A stretch of DNA of 64,000 nt from Tranquillimonas alkanivorans (GTDB lineage: Bacteria > Pseudomonadota > Alphaproteobacteria > Rhodobacterales > Rhodobacteraceae). The stretch spans positions 186,001 through 250,000 of the forward strand of contig NZ_FOXA01000003.1 of the NCBI RefSeq assembly GCF_900115595.1. Direction: 5' to 3'. Below the pieces are notes generated by a model. The model worked only from the letters and a program-made list of their open reading frames with translations, made no database searches and was not told the origin of the DNA. Position numbers and translations under genes: made by a program. Shown here one piece after another: positions 40,703 through 51,574 of this stretch (the first letter of the stretch is position 1; the number at the start of each line of letters is the position of its first letter).

Positions 40703-41623
40703 TCAGACCGTGAGGTTCGGGATGATCTGCTTCTTGCGACTCATGATGCCGGGCAGCACGACCGTGTCGTCGCCGCAGACGGTCGAGAAGCTTTTCTCGG
40801 CCACCTGGCGCGTGAAGTCGTTGGGCACCAGCAGCGTCGCCTCTTCGTTCAGGATGTCCACGATGAACAGCAGAACCTGGTCGACGCCGTCCTCGGCCGC
40901 AACGTCGTCCATGGCCGACATCAGGCTGTCCTTGCGGGCCAGCACCATCTGCGGCGCGGTGGTCTCGAGCACCGAGACGCGGAATTTCTTGCCGCCGACC
41001 TCGTACTCCTTCGAGTCCATGCGCAGAAGCTCGGCGTCGGAGAAGGACGACACGTCGGATTTGGCCGCGAACATCTCGGCCGCGTAGTCGGTCAGGTTCA
41101 CGCCCAGATCGGTCGCCAGCTGCTCGGCCAGCGTCTTGTCGGTCGGCGTGGTGGTGGGCGAGCGGAACTCGAGCGTGTCGGACAGGATGCACGACAGCAT
41201 CGCGCCCTTGATCGGCTCGGGCATCTTGGTGGCGTCGGCGCCCATCAGCTGGTGCATGATGGTGGCGGTGCAGGCCAGCGGGCGCACGGTGATGTCGATC
41301 GGCGCCTTCGTCTCGATCCCACCGACCAGCTTGTGGTGGTCGATGATCGCCTGGATGTCGGCGTCGTTGATGTTGCCGGGCAGCTCGGCGGGGTTGTTGG
41401 TATCGACGACGACGACCTTCTCGCCGGCCTCGATGCCGTCGACGATGCGCGGCTTGTCCAGCTTCCAACGGTCGAGGACGAACGCGGCCTCGGTGTTCGG
41501 CTCGCCCAGCAGCACCGGCTCGGCGGTGCGGCCGAGCACCTCGTTGAGGTACCAGGCCCAGATGATCGGCGATCCGGTCGAGTCGGTGTCGGGCGATTTG
41601 TGCCCGAAGACTTTGATGGTCAT
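40703..41623 (-). CDS. ppaC: Manganese-dependent inorganic pyrophosphatase (class II)
   Basis: A 306-residue DHH-family enzyme. Metal ligands are visible in FGHKSPDTDST, VVVDTNN and the DHH motif IIDHHKLVGG; the C-terminal SRKKQIIPNL segment is the substrate-binding signature. It hydrolyses pyrophosphate in the cytosol and is more typical of Firmicutes, although several alphaproteobacteria carry it. It has its own promoter and terminator, so it is monocistronic. Confidence 0.95.
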   Translation of the reverse strand: MTIKVFGHKSPDTDSTGSPIIWAWYLNEVLGRTAEPVLLGEPNTEAAFVLDRWKLDKPRIVDGIEAGEKVVVVDTNNPAELPGNINDADIQAIIDHHKLVGGIETKAPIDITVRPLACTATIMHQLMGADATKMPEPIKGAMLSCILSDTLEFRSPTTTPTDKTLAEQLATDLGVNLTDYAAEMFAAKSDVSSFSDAELLRMDSKEYEVGGKKFRVSVLETTAPQMVLARKDSLMSAMDDVAAEDGVDQVLLFIVDILNEEATLLVPNDFTRQVAEKSFSTVCGDDTVVLPGIMSRKKQIIPNLTV

Positions 41624-41660
41624 GTCGCGGTCCGTGACTTGAGGGGGTTGTTTCGCGCGC

Positions 41661-41689
41661 CCTTATAGGAGTGCGCGCCCCCGTTGTCA
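41661..41689 (-). promoter_or_regulatory. Sigma-70 promoter of ppaC
   Basis: On the minus strand GTGACA (41684-41689) and TATAAG (41661-41666) are spaced by 17 bases, just upstream of ppaC. Confidence 0.6.
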
Positions 41690-41708
41690 CCCGAGCGTGA
41701 GGAGTGGG

Positions 41709-42056
41709 TCATTCCGGCGTCTGCTGGTGCTGGATGTGGCACCAGTCGCTGTCGTGACGCACCCAGACCGAGGTGCAAATCACCCGATGTTCGCCGCCGT
41801 CCTGTGTGCGGGCATGGGCGCGGTAGCCCAGCACGGCCACGCCCACGTCCGGCTTCTTCAATACGCGGTCGAGCATCTCGACGCTGGTCCAGTCGGGCGC
41901 GGCGTCGTGCGCCTCGTGAAGCTCTTCGCCGGTGACGATCCCGGTGGGCGAGCCGAAGGCCATCACGCAGCACGTATCGGTCGTCTCGCGGCGCTGACCT
42001 TCGCCGCAGGTCCAGTAGTCGTGTTCGAGCGTCCACAGGTGGTCGGCGTCGGTCAT
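41709..42056 (-). CDS. SnoaL/DUF4440-like small protein
   Basis: A 115-residue cytosolic protein, start MTDADHLWTLEHDYW at 42056 after AAGGAG. The pattern of an N-terminal helix, SVEMLDRVLKKPDVGVAVLGYRAHAR and C-terminal strands ending SDWCHIQHQQTP fits the NTF2-like/SnoaL fold. Members of this fold include isomerases, cyclases and binding proteins; the function here is unknown. It is a single gene upstream of ppaC, divergent from groES. Confidence 0.65.
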   Translation of the reverse strand: MTDADHLWTLEHDYWTCGEGQRRETTDTCCVMAFGSPTGIVTGEELHEAHDAAPDWTSVEMLDRVLKKPDVGVAVLGYRAHARTQDGGEHRVICTSVWVRHDSDWCHIQHQQTPE

Positions 42057-42251
42057 CGCTATCTCCTTGGCTTGCGGCGGGGGAACGCGCGGCGGGCGGG
42101 TGTGTTTCTTGCCCCGTCTCCTCTTGCAGCGTGCAGCCGCGGCCCCCTCGCGCGCGTGAGGGCCGCGCCGGGGAAAAGTCAGGTTCTCCAATGACTTCCG
42201 TCGACATGAGCGGCGCAGCGCGTGGGGCTCACTTTTTCTTGCGCACGGTCG

Positions 42252-42280
42252 TTGACAGAGCTTTGGCGTTTGCCTATCTC
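42252..42280 (+). promoter_or_regulatory. groESL promoter
   Basis: TTGACA (42252-42257) and TATCTC (42275-42280) with 17-base spacing lie just upstream of the CIRCE element. Confidence 0.75.
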
Positions 42281-42287
42281 CGGCTCG

Positions 42288-42314
42288 TTAGCACTCCGGG
42301 TCGGCGAGTGCTAA
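42288..42314 (+). promoter_or_regulatory. CIRCE operator (HrcA binding site)
   Basis: A perfect TTAGCACTC-N9-GAGTGCTAA inverted repeat lies between the groESL promoter and groES. HrcA repressor binds this element and releases it when GroEL is busy during heat stress. Confidence 0.97.
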
Positions 42315-42348
42315 CACCGAAACACATGAACCTGAGGAGCGTTCAGAG

Positions 42349-42636
42349 ATGGCATTCAAACCGCTGCATGACCGTGTGCTGGTCCGCCGTGTCGAAAGCG
42401 ACGAGAAGACCAAGGGCGGTCTGATCATCCCCGACACCGCCAAGGAAAAGCCCGCCGAGGGCGAGATCGTCGCGACCGGCGAAGGCGCGCGCAAGGACTC
42501 GGGCGAGCTGATCGCGATGAGCGTGAAGGCCGGCGACAAGGTGCTGTTCGGAAAGTGGTCGGGCACCGAAGTCACGCTGGACGGCGAAGAGCTGCTGATC
42601 ATGAAGGAATCGGACATCCTGGGCGTTATCGCCTGA
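42349..42636 (+). CDS. groES: Co-chaperonin GroES
   Basis: A 95-residue lid of the GroEL chamber. [19 protein letters not shown] and the mobile loop [13 protein letters not shown] are standard. The GAGGAG site lies in the leader after CIRCE, and groEL follows 50 bases downstream in the same operon. Expression should be under HrcA control. Confidence 0.98.
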   Translation: MAFKPLHDRVLVRRVESDEKTKGGLIIPDTAKEKPAEGEIVATGEGARKDSGELIAMSVKAGDKVLFGKWSGTEVTLDGEELLIMKESDILGVIA

Positions 42637-42656
42637 TCGTCCGACGCACCTTCTAG

Positions 42657-44330
<1,674 letters not shown>

Positions 44331-44356
44331 TCACCGCCCGTCATCCGACGGACAGG

Positions 44357-44383
44357 AAGGGGCCCCGTGCGGGGCCCCTTTTT
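44357..44383 (+). terminator. Rho-independent terminator of groESL
   Basis: A 10-bp stem (AAGGGGCCCC / GGGGCCCCTT), loop GTGC, followed by a run of T's, lies 26 bases after groEL. Confidence 0.93.
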
Positions 44384-44468
44384 CGTGCGCGGCCTTGATC
44401 CTGCGCATGTGCGGCACGGGTCCCGCCAGCTATGCTCCCGGCACGTGATTTCAGGCCGGGAGGCGGCG

Positions 44469-45581
44469 ATGGCGCTGCGGTACATTCTTTTCCTTTTGCT
44501 TTTCCTGACGGGCGCCGCGCAGGCGCAGGAGACGGCGCTTGGCGGCGACGTGTTCCGCGCCGGGCAGACGGTGATCTTCGACGGGACGGAGGCGGACGAC
44601 CTGTTCCTGGCGGGCGAGCGCGTCACCGCCGCCGGGCCGATCACCGGCAGCGCGCACCTGGCGGGGCGGTACGTGACGGCGGCCGCCGAGGTGGGCCGCG
44701 ACCTGTACGCCGCCGGGTTCGAGGTGACCGTCGACGGTCCGGTGGAGGGCGACGCGACGCTCGCCGGCTACCGGATCGAGGTGGACGGGACGGTGGGGGG
44801 CGATCTGCGCGCCTCGGCCAGTTCGGTAACCGTCACGGCCCCCGTCGCGGGCTATGCGCTGCTCGGGGGCGAGGAGGTGCGGATCGCGTCCGCCATCGCC
44901 GGAGACCTGATGGTGACCGGCGAGCGGCTGGCCTTCGGCCCCGACGCATCGGTCGGCGGCACCGTCACCGTGTTCGAGGAGGAGCCGGGCGCGCTGGAGG
45001 TCCCTGAGAGCGTCGCGCCGGCCGACCGGATCGTGCGCCGCGCCCTCCCGGATTGGGAGGCCGAGACGGCGGACTTCCGGCCCGCCCTGGTGGACGGGCG
45101 CTGGGTGGTGCTTCAATTCCTTGGCGGAGTGGTGGTGGTGACCTTCCTTGCCGCGCTGGTAGCCGCGCTTCTGCCCCGGCGCCTGGCCGCCATGCGCGAG
45201 CGGCTGCTGGAGGCGCCGTTCCGGTCGCTCTGGATCGGCTTTCTGTCGATCTCGGTCCTCGTGGGCGCGGGCTTCGTGGTGGCGCTCACCCTGATCGGGC
45301 TGCTGGTGACGCCGGCGCTGCTGCTGGCGGCGGGGCTGGCCGGATTCGTGGGGTACGTGATCGGCGTCTATTCCTTCGGCGTCTGGCTTCTGAAGCTCGC
45401 CGGCCGGCACGTGCCCGACGGCTTCGGCGACCGGGCGCTGGCGGCCGGGGTCGGGGCGCTGGCGGCCGCGATCCTGGCGCTGGTGCCGTTCCTGGGGTGG
45501 CTCTTTGTGCTGGGCCTGACGCTGGCCGGCACCGGGGCGGTGGCGCTTTTGTGGCTGCGGCCGCGGTTCTTCGCCGCCTGA
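44469..45581 (+). CDS. Bactofilin-like repeat membrane protein
   Basis: A 370-residue protein with an unusual layout. Residues 1-20 are a signal peptide ([11 protein letters not shown]). Residues 22-185 are short glycine/alanine-rich beta repeats ([23 protein letters not shown] units), like the polymer-forming bactofilin or right-handed beta-helix fold. Residues 220-365 hold about four membrane helices. The repeats would be periplasmic, unlike classical bactofilins. No charged catalytic motif is seen, so a structural or envelope-scaffold role is inferred. GGGAGG precedes the ATG. Confidence 0.65.
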   Translation: MALRYILFLLLFLTGAAQAQETALGGDVFRAGQTVIFDGTEADDLFLAGERVTAAGPITGSAHLAGRYVTAAAEVGRDLYAAGFEVTVDGPVEGDATLAGYRIEVDGTVGGDLRASASSVTVTAPVAGYALLGGEEVRIASAIAGDLMVTGERLAFGPDASVGGTVTVFEEEPGALEVPESVAPADRIVRRALPDWEAETADFRPALVDGRWVVLQFLGGVVVVTFLAALVAALLPRRLAAMRERLLEAPFRSLWIGFLSISVLVGAGFVVALTLIGLLVTPALLLAAGLAGFVGYVIGVYSFGVWLLKLAGRHVPDGFGDRALAAGVGALAAAILALVPFLGWLFVLGLTLAGTGAVALLWLRPRFFAA

Positions 45582-45620
45582 GCGTGTGGCGGGCGGGGGA
45601 GGGGGCTGTCTGCCCCCTCT

Positions 45621-45665
45621 GGCCCTGCGGGCCATTCACCCCCGAGGATATTTCGGGACCGAAGA
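45621..45665 (+). repeat. Composite intergenic repeat, copy 1 (hairpin + GAGGATATTTC)
   Basis: Hairpin GGCCC-TGC-GGGCC (45621-45633), nine bases, then CGAGGATATTTC and GGACCGAAGA (45643-45665, one base between). The same arrangement with the same nine-base gap recurs at 53179-53225. It lies 40 bases after the bactofilin-like gene. Confidence 0.7.
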
Positions 45666-45701
45666 TGATGCCGGGTTGTGCGGGCGCGCGGCGCGGTGTT
45701 C

Positions 45702-46568
45702 ATGGCGCGCATGCGCCTGATCCTGCTCACCGCCCTGACGATGATCGCCTTCGCCGCCAACTCGGTGCTCAACCGCATGGCGCTGGCGGGGGACGAGATC
45801 GGGCCGATGGCCTTCGCGGCGCTGCGGCTGGCCTCTGGCGCGCTGGCGCTCGCGGTGTTGGTTTGGCTGCGGGACCGGCGCGTGCGGCTCTTCGGGCCGC
45901 GGCGGTCGGTCGGGGTGGCGTCGCTTTTCGTCTACATGGTCGGGTTCTCGGCTGCCTACGTGGCGTTGCCGGCGGGACTGGGCGCGCTGATCCTGTTCGG
46001 GGGCGTGCAGGTGACGATGTTCGCGGGTGCGGTGCTGGGCGGCGAGCGCGTGCCACCCGCCCGATGGGCCGGGGCGGCGCTGGCGTTGGTCGGGCTGGGC
46101 TGGCTGATGTGGCCCGAGGGCGCGGACGCGCCGCCCCTTGTGTTCGCCGCGCTGATGGGCGCGGCAGCGGTCGGCTGGGGCGTCTACTCGCTGGCCGGGC
46201 GGCGTGCGGGCGAGCCGCTGGCGGCGACGGCGGCGAACTTCGTGCTGGCCGCACCGGTGGCCGTGGCGCTTGCGCTGGCCGTGCCGGAGGGCGGGGCCAG
46301 TGTCCGAGGAATGGCGCTGGCGGTGGTCTCGGGCGTGGTGACATCGGGGCTGGGTTATGCCCTGTGGTACACGGTGCTGCCGCGGCTCGAGGCGTCGGTG
46401 GCGGCGCTGGCGCAGTTGACGGTGCCGGTGATCGCGCTGGCGGGTGGCGTGGCGCTTCTGGGCGAGGCGCTGACGCTCCGCTTCGCCGTGGCTGCGGTGC
46501 TGGTGCTGGGCGGCGTGGCGCTGGGAGTGCTGGCGCCTCAGCGCACGAGGAGTTCGAGCGGGTCGTAG
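45702..46568 (+). CDS. EamA/DMT-family metabolite exporter
   Basis: A 288-residue membrane protein with about ten helices arranged as two EamA repeats (for example, [12 protein letters not shown] near the start and [19 protein letters not shown] near the end). Such DMT transporters export amino acids or other metabolites; the substrate is unknown. ATG 45702 (MARMRLILL) is preferred over GTG 45678 because the extra residues are polar and lack similarity. The 3' end overlaps the convergent Nudix gene by 31 bases. Confidence 0.85.
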   Translation: MARMRLILLTALTMIAFAANSVLNRMALAGDEIGPMAFAALRLASGALALAVLVWLRDRRVRLFGPRRSVGVASLFVYMVGFSAAYVALPAGLGALILFGGVQVTMFAGAVLGGERVPPARWAGAALALVGLGWLMWPEGADAPPLVFAALMGAAAVGWGVYSLAGRRAGEPLAATAANFVLAAPVAVALALAVPEGGASVRGMALAVVSGVVTSGLGYALWYTVLPRLEASVAALAQLTVPVIALAGGVALLGEALTLRFAVAAVLVLGGVALGVLAPQRTRSSSGS

Positions 46569-46984
46569 AGGATCTCGCCCGGCGCGCCCCAGGCGAGGCG
46601 GGGCAGGCTGTCGGGCTTGTAGCGCAGCCGCGTCAGCTCGTCCTCGCTCGCCCAGCGGCGGTGTGCGACGATGCCCTCCGGGTCCTGCCAACTTTCGGGC
46701 AGGGTGCCGTCGGCGACGGTGCAGCGGAAATAGACGTCGACCTGGTGGAAGCCGGTGTCGGGGGCATGGAACTCGTTGATCATCACCGGCGCGCCGACCT
46801 CGATCTCAAGCCCCGTCTCCTCGAAAATCTCGCGGCGCAGGTTGTCGGGGAGCGAGGCGTGCCGCTCCGCCCCGCCGCCGGGGACGCACCAGAGGTCGCT
46901 CTGGCCGTCGGGGTAGGCGTTGACGACAAGCAGGCGGCCGAGGTGGACGATCACGGCGCGGACGGCGAGGCGGGGCGAGGTCAT
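46538..46984 (-). CDS. Nudix hydrolase
   Basis: A 148-residue pyrophosphohydrolase. The Nudix box is present around residues 41-65: the REIFEETGL half with the metal-binding glutamates is intact, but the first glutamate of the canonical box reads as alanine. The start [13 protein letters not shown] at 46984 gives the normal Nudix beta strand at the N-terminus. Substrate unknown. It is divergent from the lipase-like gene (76-base gap). Confidence 0.85.
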   Translation of the reverse strand: MTSPRLAVRAVIVHLGRLLVVNAYPDGQSDLWCVPGGGAERHASLPDNLRREIFEETGLEIEVGAPVMINEFHAPDTGFHQVDVYFRCTVADGTLPESWQDPEGIVAHRRWASEDELTRLRYKPDSLPRLAWGAPGEILYDPLELLVR

Positions 46985-47059
46985 GGCGCGCAGAGTGGCG
47001 CTGCGGCCGGCGCGCTGCAAGCCCTCGCGCAGGGCGTCGCCGTGACCTATCTTCGCCCG

Positions 47060-47779
47060 ATGATGCGGTTTCTCCTGATCCTCCTTCTCTTCGCGGCCGG
47101 CCCGGCGCGGGCCGATTGCGTGGTGCTTCTGCACGGGCTGGCGCGGAGTTCGGCCTCGATGTGGGTGATGGAGCGGGCGCTGGCCTATGACGGCTATCGC
47201 GTGGTGAACCGCGGCTATCCCTCGACCGAGGCGCCGATCGAGGAGCTGGTCGAGATCGCCGTGCCGCCGGCGGTGGCGGCGTGCGGCGACGAGCGGGTGC
47301 ATTTCGTCACGCATTCGATGGGGGGCATCCTGCTGCGCGCCTGGCTCGAGGAGAACCGGCCCCGGCGCATGGGCCGCGTGGTGATGCTTGCCCCGCCGAA
47401 CCACGGGACGGAACTGGTGGACGCGTTCGGCGATCTTGGCGCGTTCCGCTGGCTGAACGGACCGGCGGGGCTGCAACTGGGCACCTCGGCCGAAAGCCTG
47501 CCGAACCGCCTGCCGGGGGCGGATTTCGAGCTTGGCGTGATCGCGGGAAGCCGGTCGATGAACCCCGTCTACTCGACGGTGATCGAGGGGCCGGACGACG
47601 GCAAGGTTTCGGTCGAGACGACGACGCTGCAGGGCATGGACGACCACATCGTCCTGCCGGTCAGCCACACCTTCATGATGGTGAACCCGCTGGTGATCGC
47701 GCAGGTGAAGCGCTTCCTGCTGTGGGGCCGCTTCGACCACGACCTGGGCTACGGCGAGGCGCTGGGGCTGGGCGAGTGA
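47060..47779 (+). CDS. Exported lipase/esterase-like alpha/beta hydrolase
   Basis: A 239-residue protein with a signal peptide ([18 protein letters not shown]). [14 protein letters not shown] is the oxyanion-hole region, and the nucleophile elbow is [10 protein letters not shown] (serine); the C-terminal LPVSHTFMM contains the probable catalytic histidine. It resembles small periplasmic triacylglycerol lipases/esterases. ATG 47063 is an equally good start. No clear ribosome-binding site is seen. Confidence 0.82.
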   Translation: MMRFLLILLLFAAGPARADCVVLLHGLARSSASMWVMERALAYDGYRVVNRGYPSTEAPIEELVEIAVPPAVAACGDERVHFVTHSMGGILLRAWLEENRPRRMGRVVMLAPPNHGTELVDAFGDLGAFRWLNGPAGLQLGTSAESLPNRLPGADFELGVIAGSRSMNPVYSTVIEGPDDGKVSVETTTLQGMDDHIVLPVSHTFMMVNPLVIAQVKRFLLWGRFDHDLGYGEALGLGE

Positions 47780-47864
47780 GCACCGCGCACGCAGGGTATG
47801 GAACGCGGGCGCGACTTCCCTTACGGCTTGTCCGACTCGTCAACGCTGGAAGAAGGAGACGGCG

Positions 47865-49235
47865 ATGCTGAAGAACGACATGCTGGAGCAGTGGGACCGC
47901 GAGAGCTTCTTCCATCCCTCGACGCACCTGGCCGAGTTCGCGCGCGGCAACGCCCCGCACCGGGTGATCCGCGGCGGACAGGGCAGCCATATCGAGGACC
48001 GCGACGGCAACCGCCTCCTCGACGCCTTCGCCGGGCTCTACTGCGTGAACGTCGGCTACGGGCGTCAGGAGATCGCCGAGGCCATCGCCGAGCAGGCGAA
48101 GGAGCTGGCCTATTACCACGCCTATGTCGGGCACGGGACCGAGGCCTCGATCACGCTGGCCAAGATGATCCTGGACCGCGCGCCGGACCACATGTCGAAG
48201 GTCTATTTCGGGATGTCGGGCTCGGACGCGAACGAGACCAACATCAAGCTGGTCTGGTACTACAACAACATCCTCGGCCGGCCAGAGAAGAAGAAGATCA
48301 TCTCGCGCTGGCGCGGATACCACGGTTCGGGGCTGATGACAGGCTCGCTGACGGGGCTCGAGCTGTTTCACAAGAAGTTCGACCTGCCGCTGAGCCAGGT
48401 GATCCACACCGAGGCGCCGTACTATTACCGCCGCCCGGACCTGTCGATGAGCGAGGCCGAGTTCACCGCGCACTGCGTCGCCGAGCTCGAGGCGCTGATC
48501 GAGCGCGAGGGCGCGGACACCATCGCCGCCTTCATCGGCGAGCCGGTGCTGGGCACGGGGGGCATCGTGCCGCCGCCCGAGGGCTACTGGGACGCCATCC
48601 AGGAGGTGCTGGCCAGGCACGACATCCTGCTGATCGCCGACGAGGTGGTGACCGGGTTCGGACGGCTGGGGTCGATGTTCGGCTCGTTCCATTACGGCCT
48701 GGAGCCCGACCTGATGACCATCGCCAAGGGCCTGACCAGCGCCTATGCGCCGCTGTCGGGGTCGATCGTGTCGGACAAGGTCTGGAAGGTGCTCGAGCAG
48801 GGCACCGACGAGAACGGGCCCATCGGGCACGGCTGGACGTACTCGGCCCACCCGATCGGCGCGGCTGCGGGCGTGGCCAACCTGAAGCTGATCGACGAGC
48901 TGAAGCTGGTCGAGAACGCGGGCGAGGTCGGCGCGCACCTGAACCGCGCCATGGCAGAGGCCGTGGGCGGGCACGCGAATGTCGGCGAGGTGCGCGGCGA
49001 GGGCATGCTGTGCGCGGTTGAGCTGGTGGCGGACAAGGAGACGCGTCAATTCTTCGATGCCTCCGAGAAGGTCGGTGCGAAGGTCTCGGCGGCACTGCTG
49101 GAGGAGGGCGTGATCGGGCGTGCCATGCCGCAGGGCGACATCATCGGCTTCGCCCCGCCGTTCTGCCTGACGACGGACGAGGCGGAAGAGATCGCCGGGA
49201 AGACGGCGAAGGCGGTGAAGGCCGTTCTGGGGTGA
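47865..49235 (+). CDS. Class III omega-aminotransferase (pyruvate-type)
   Basis: A 456-residue PLP enzyme. GLYCVNVGYGR, the FGMSGSDANETNIKL loop, LLIADEVVTGFGR and PLP lysine K288 (TIAKGLTSAYAPLSG) mark it as an omega-amino acid or amine:pyruvate aminotransferase. Likely amino donors are putrescine, beta-alanine or similar amines; sequence does not decide. GAAGGAG precedes the ATG. It differs clearly from the Tpa-like enzyme at 6215-7600. Confidence 0.85.
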   Translation: MLKNDMLEQWDRESFFHPSTHLAEFARGNAPHRVIRGGQGSHIEDRDGNRLLDAFAGLYCVNVGYGRQEIAEAIAEQAKELAYYHAYVGHGTEASITLAKMILDRAPDHMSKVYFGMSGSDANETNIKLVWYYNNILGRPEKKKIISRWRGYHGSGLMTGSLTGLELFHKKFDLPLSQVIHTEAPYYYRRPDLSMSEAEFTAHCVAELEALIEREGADTIAAFIGEPVLGTGGIVPPPEGYWDAIQEVLARHDILLIADEVVTGFGRLGSMFGSFHYGLEPDLMTIAKGLTSAYAPLSGSIVSDKVWKVLEQGTDENGPIGHGWTYSAHPIGAAAGVANLKLIDELKLVENAGEVGAHLNRAMAEAVGGHANVGEVRGEGMLCAVELVADKETRQFFDASEKVGAKVSAALLEEGVIGRAMPQGDIIGFAPPFCLTTDEAEEIAGKTAKAVKAVLG

Positions 49236-49332
49236 GGCTTGCGGGGCGGCCGGTTCGCCTCTCCTGATCCAACCTTGCCATTCGCCGCTCACCCATGCCG
49301 CTTGGTGGCAGCCGGTTGCTCATCAAGCTCAC

Positions 49333-49395
49333 GCCCATGGGGGCGGCCCGGGCCGCGCCCGGCCGCCCCCATGGGCGGGCGCTTCGCACCCGCCC
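49333..49395. repeat. Large inverted repeat with tandem hairpin
   Basis: A perfect 16-bp inverted repeat pairs 49333-49348 (GCCCATGGGGGCGGCC) with 49361-49376; inside the 12-base loop, GGGC and GCCC can also pair. A second hairpin, GGGCGGG (49373-49379) with CCCGCCC (49389-49395), overlaps its end. There is no T run. It sits in the 248-base gap between the aminotransferase and allA and looks like a REP-type element. Confidence 0.75.
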
Positions 49396-49483
49396 GCGGC
49401 CGGGTGCTGCCCTTCGAGTGGAACGCGCGGAGAAAATAAAATTTGGTCCGGCGTAGATTGGTCGGTGCGCTCCGTGAGGAGCC

Positions 49484-49969
49484 TCAGCCCTCCACCACCA
49501 TCCACGGCTCCCCGAACCAGTGTTCTTCGAGGTTGGAGCCGTCGCCGATGCGATCCACGACGGCGAAGAGACCCGGCGCGTGGAGCGGGGTCAGCACGCC
49601 GTGCCAAGTGCCGCGATGCAAGTTGATGCCCTGGCCGGGCGCGGTCACGAAGGCGCGCGGCGTGCCGGGGCGGTCGCCGACATCCGGGGCGACGATGACG
49701 AGGAACGGGTGTTCGCTCATCGGCAGGAAGGCTTGGCTGCCCTCGGGATGCCGCTCGACCATGTCGAGGCGGTAGGGCAGGCTGCGGGGCTTGGCGTCGA
49801 AGAGGCTGATGCCGGCGCGGCCGCCGCCGAAATCGAGGCGTGCGCGGTCGTGGTAGCGGCCGCAGAGCCCCTGGTTGATGAGCTTCTCGGGCGCGCCGGA
49901 GGTGTCGAGAACGTCGCCGAAGGGGGCGAAGGCGTCGGGGGTCAGCGGGGCGGTGGCAATCTCGCGCAT
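49484..49969 (-). CDS. allA: Ureidoglycolate lyase
   Basis: A 161-residue cupin-fold enzyme that splits ureidoglycolate into glyoxylate and urea. MVERHPEGSQAFLPMS, VVAPDVGDRPG and NLHRGTWHGVLTPL are the conserved AllA segments with the metal/substrate residues. It lies downstream of the allantoinase fusion on the same strand, 112 bases apart with a repeat between them. The enzyme catalyses the last step of the purine-degradation route encoded in this block. Confidence 0.92.
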   Translation of the reverse strand: MREIATAPLTPDAFAPFGDVLDTSGAPEKLINQGLCGRYHDRARLDFGGGRAGISLFDAKPRSLPYRLDMVERHPEGSQAFLPMSEHPFLVIVAPDVGDRPGTPRAFVTAPGQGINLHRGTWHGVLTPLHAPGLFAVVDRIGDGSNLEEHWFGEPWMVVEG

Positions 49970-50016
49970 CAGCGGCTCCTGTCAGGGCACTTGGTGCCGG
50001 AGGGAGCCTACGGCGG

Positions 50017-50037
50017 GAGTATTTTCGGCAAGAGGAA
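50017..50037 (+). repeat. GAGTATTTTC-type intergenic repeat, copy 1
   Basis: GAGTATTTTC followed by G and GCAAGAGGAA matches a copy on the minus strand at 60320-60340 in 20 of 21 bases. A small hairpin (GGCAC-TTG-GTGCC, 49986-49998) lies 15 bases or so before it. It is an AT-rich patch in a GC-rich gap. Confidence 0.65.
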
Positions 50038-50081
50038 ACGCAGGTGTCGATCCGGCGACCGGCAGGCGGCGTGGCCGGCGG

Positions 50082-51506
50082 TCACGGGAGCATTTCTTGC
50101 AGGCGGAGTTCCGCGATGCGCTCGACCTGCCGGCAGGCCTCGGCCATCTCGGTGGCGCGGTTGTTGGCGACGCGGCGCTGGAAAGCCTCGAGGATGGACT
50201 GCTTGGTGTTGTCGCGCACGGCGATGATGAAGGGGAAGCCGAACTTCTCGGTGTAGGCGTCGTTTAGCCGCTCGAAGGTTTCGCGCTCCCGGTCGGTGAG
50301 CGCATCGAGTCCGGCGGACGCCTGTTCGGCGGTGCTGGCCTCGGTCAGCCGCTTCGCCGCCGCCAGCTTGCCGGCGAGGTCGGGGTGGGCGCGCAGGACG
50401 CCCAGGCGCTCGTCCTCGGAGGCCGAGCGGAAGGCACGTGCCAGCGCGCTGTGCACGCCGGTCGCGGTATCGTGGGCCGGGCCGAGCTCGAGCCCGTGTG
50501 CGCGTTCGGCGATCCAGGGCGAATGCTCGAACACGCCGCCGAAGCGGGCGACGAAGGTGGCGCGGTCCATCCGCGAGGGATGTTCGACCACCTGCGGCGG
50601 GTGCGTCTCGGCCCAATGGCGGGCGATGTCGATGCGGCGGGCGAACCAGACGCCTTCGTGCCCCCGCGCGTAGTCGAGGAACCGCCTGAGCGCCTGCACG
50701 CGGCCGGGGCGACCGACGAGGCGGCAGTGCAGGCCGATGGACAGCATCTTCGGCTGCCCGTCGGCGCCCTCGGCATAAAGCGCGTCGAAGCTGTCCTTCA
50801 GGTAGTTTCCGAATTGGTCGCCGGAGTTGAAGCCCTGCGGCGTGGCGAAGCGCATGTCGTTGGCGTCCAGCGTGTAGGGCACGATCAGCTGGTCGCGCTC
50901 GCCCACCTTGATCCAGTGGGGCAGGTCGTCGTCGTAGGCGTCGGCGATGTAGTCGAAGCCGCCTTCCTCGGCCACCAGCCGCACCGTGTTCATCGAGCAG
51001 CGGCCCAGATACCAGCCGCGGGGACGCGCGCCCGTGACCTCGGCGTGCAGGCGGATCGCCTCGTGCAGGTGGCGGGCCTCCTCCTCCTCGGGCATGTCCT
51101 TGTATTCGATCCACTTCCACCCGTGGCTCGCGATCTCCCACTCGGCCTCCTGCATCGCCTTCACCTGTGCCGGCGAGCGGGCGAGGGCGGTGGCGACGCC
51201 GTAGACGGTGACGGGGATGTTCATGCCGGTGAACAGGCGGTGAAGCCGCCAGAAGCCGGCGCGCGCGCCGTATTCGTAGATCGATTCCATGTTCCAGTGG
51301 CGCTGGCCGGGCCATTGCGCGGCGCCGACGATCTCGGACAGGAAGGCCTCGGACGCGGCGTCGCCGTGGAGGATGTTGTTCTCGCCGCCCTCCTCGTAGT
51401 TCACCACGATCTGCACGGCGATCTTCGCGCCGCCGGGCCATTTCGCATCGGGGGGCGTGGGGCCGTGGCCATGCATGTCGCGGGGATAGCGAGGGGCGTC
51501 CGTCAT
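50082..51506 (-). CDS. puuE-uraD: Allantoinase (PuuE) - OHCU decarboxylase (UraD) fusion
   Basis: A 474-residue bifunctional protein. Residues 1-305 are a polysaccharide-deacetylase-like allantoinase (PuuE): [20 protein letters not shown] and [12 protein letters not shown] are typical. Residues 312-474 are a UraD domain, with the catalytic histidine H374 in [10 protein letters not shown] and the [16 protein letters not shown] signature. UraD converts OHCU to S-allantoin and PuuE opens allantoin to allantoate, so the fusion joins two consecutive steps. The start at 51506 follows GAAGGA. It is divergent from uraH with a 68-base shared promoter gap. Confidence 0.93.
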   Translation of the reverse strand: MTDAPRYPRDMHGHGPTPPDAKWPGGAKIAVQIVVNYEEGGENNILHGDAASEAFLSEIVGAAQWPGQRHWNMESIYEYGARAGFWRLHRLFTGMNIPVTVYGVATALARSPAQVKAMQEAEWEIASHGWKWIEYKDMPEEEEARHLHEAIRLHAEVTGARPRGWYLGRCSMNTVRLVAEEGGFDYIADAYDDDLPHWIKVGERDQLIVPYTLDANDMRFATPQGFNSGDQFGNYLKDSFDALYAEGADGQPKMLSIGLHCRLVGRPGRVQALRRFLDYARGHEGVWFARRIDIARHWAETHPPQVVEHPSRMDRATFVARFGGVFEHSPWIAERAHGLELGPAHDTATGVHSALARAFRSASEDERLGVLRAHPDLAGKLAAAKRLTEASTAEQASAGLDALTDRERETFERLNDAYTEKFGFPFIIAVRDNTKQSILEAFQRRVANNRATEMAEACRQVERIAELRLQEMLP

Positions 51507-51574
51507 CTCGTCCTTCCTTCTTCCGGCGATCCCCCTTAGACCGGGTGCCGGCTTGCAAGACAAGGGGAGGCAGC

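Noticed and set aside
45053..47059. A long plus-strand frame continuous with the lipase-like gene.
   Set aside because: The N-terminal 670 codons are Arg/Gly/Ala shadow of other genes. The signal peptide at 47060 marks the real start.
49333..49395. An ordinary Rho-independent terminator for the aminotransferase gene.
   Set aside because: It lies about 100 bases after the stop, has no T tail on either strand, and has 16-bp arms plus an overlapping second hairpin.
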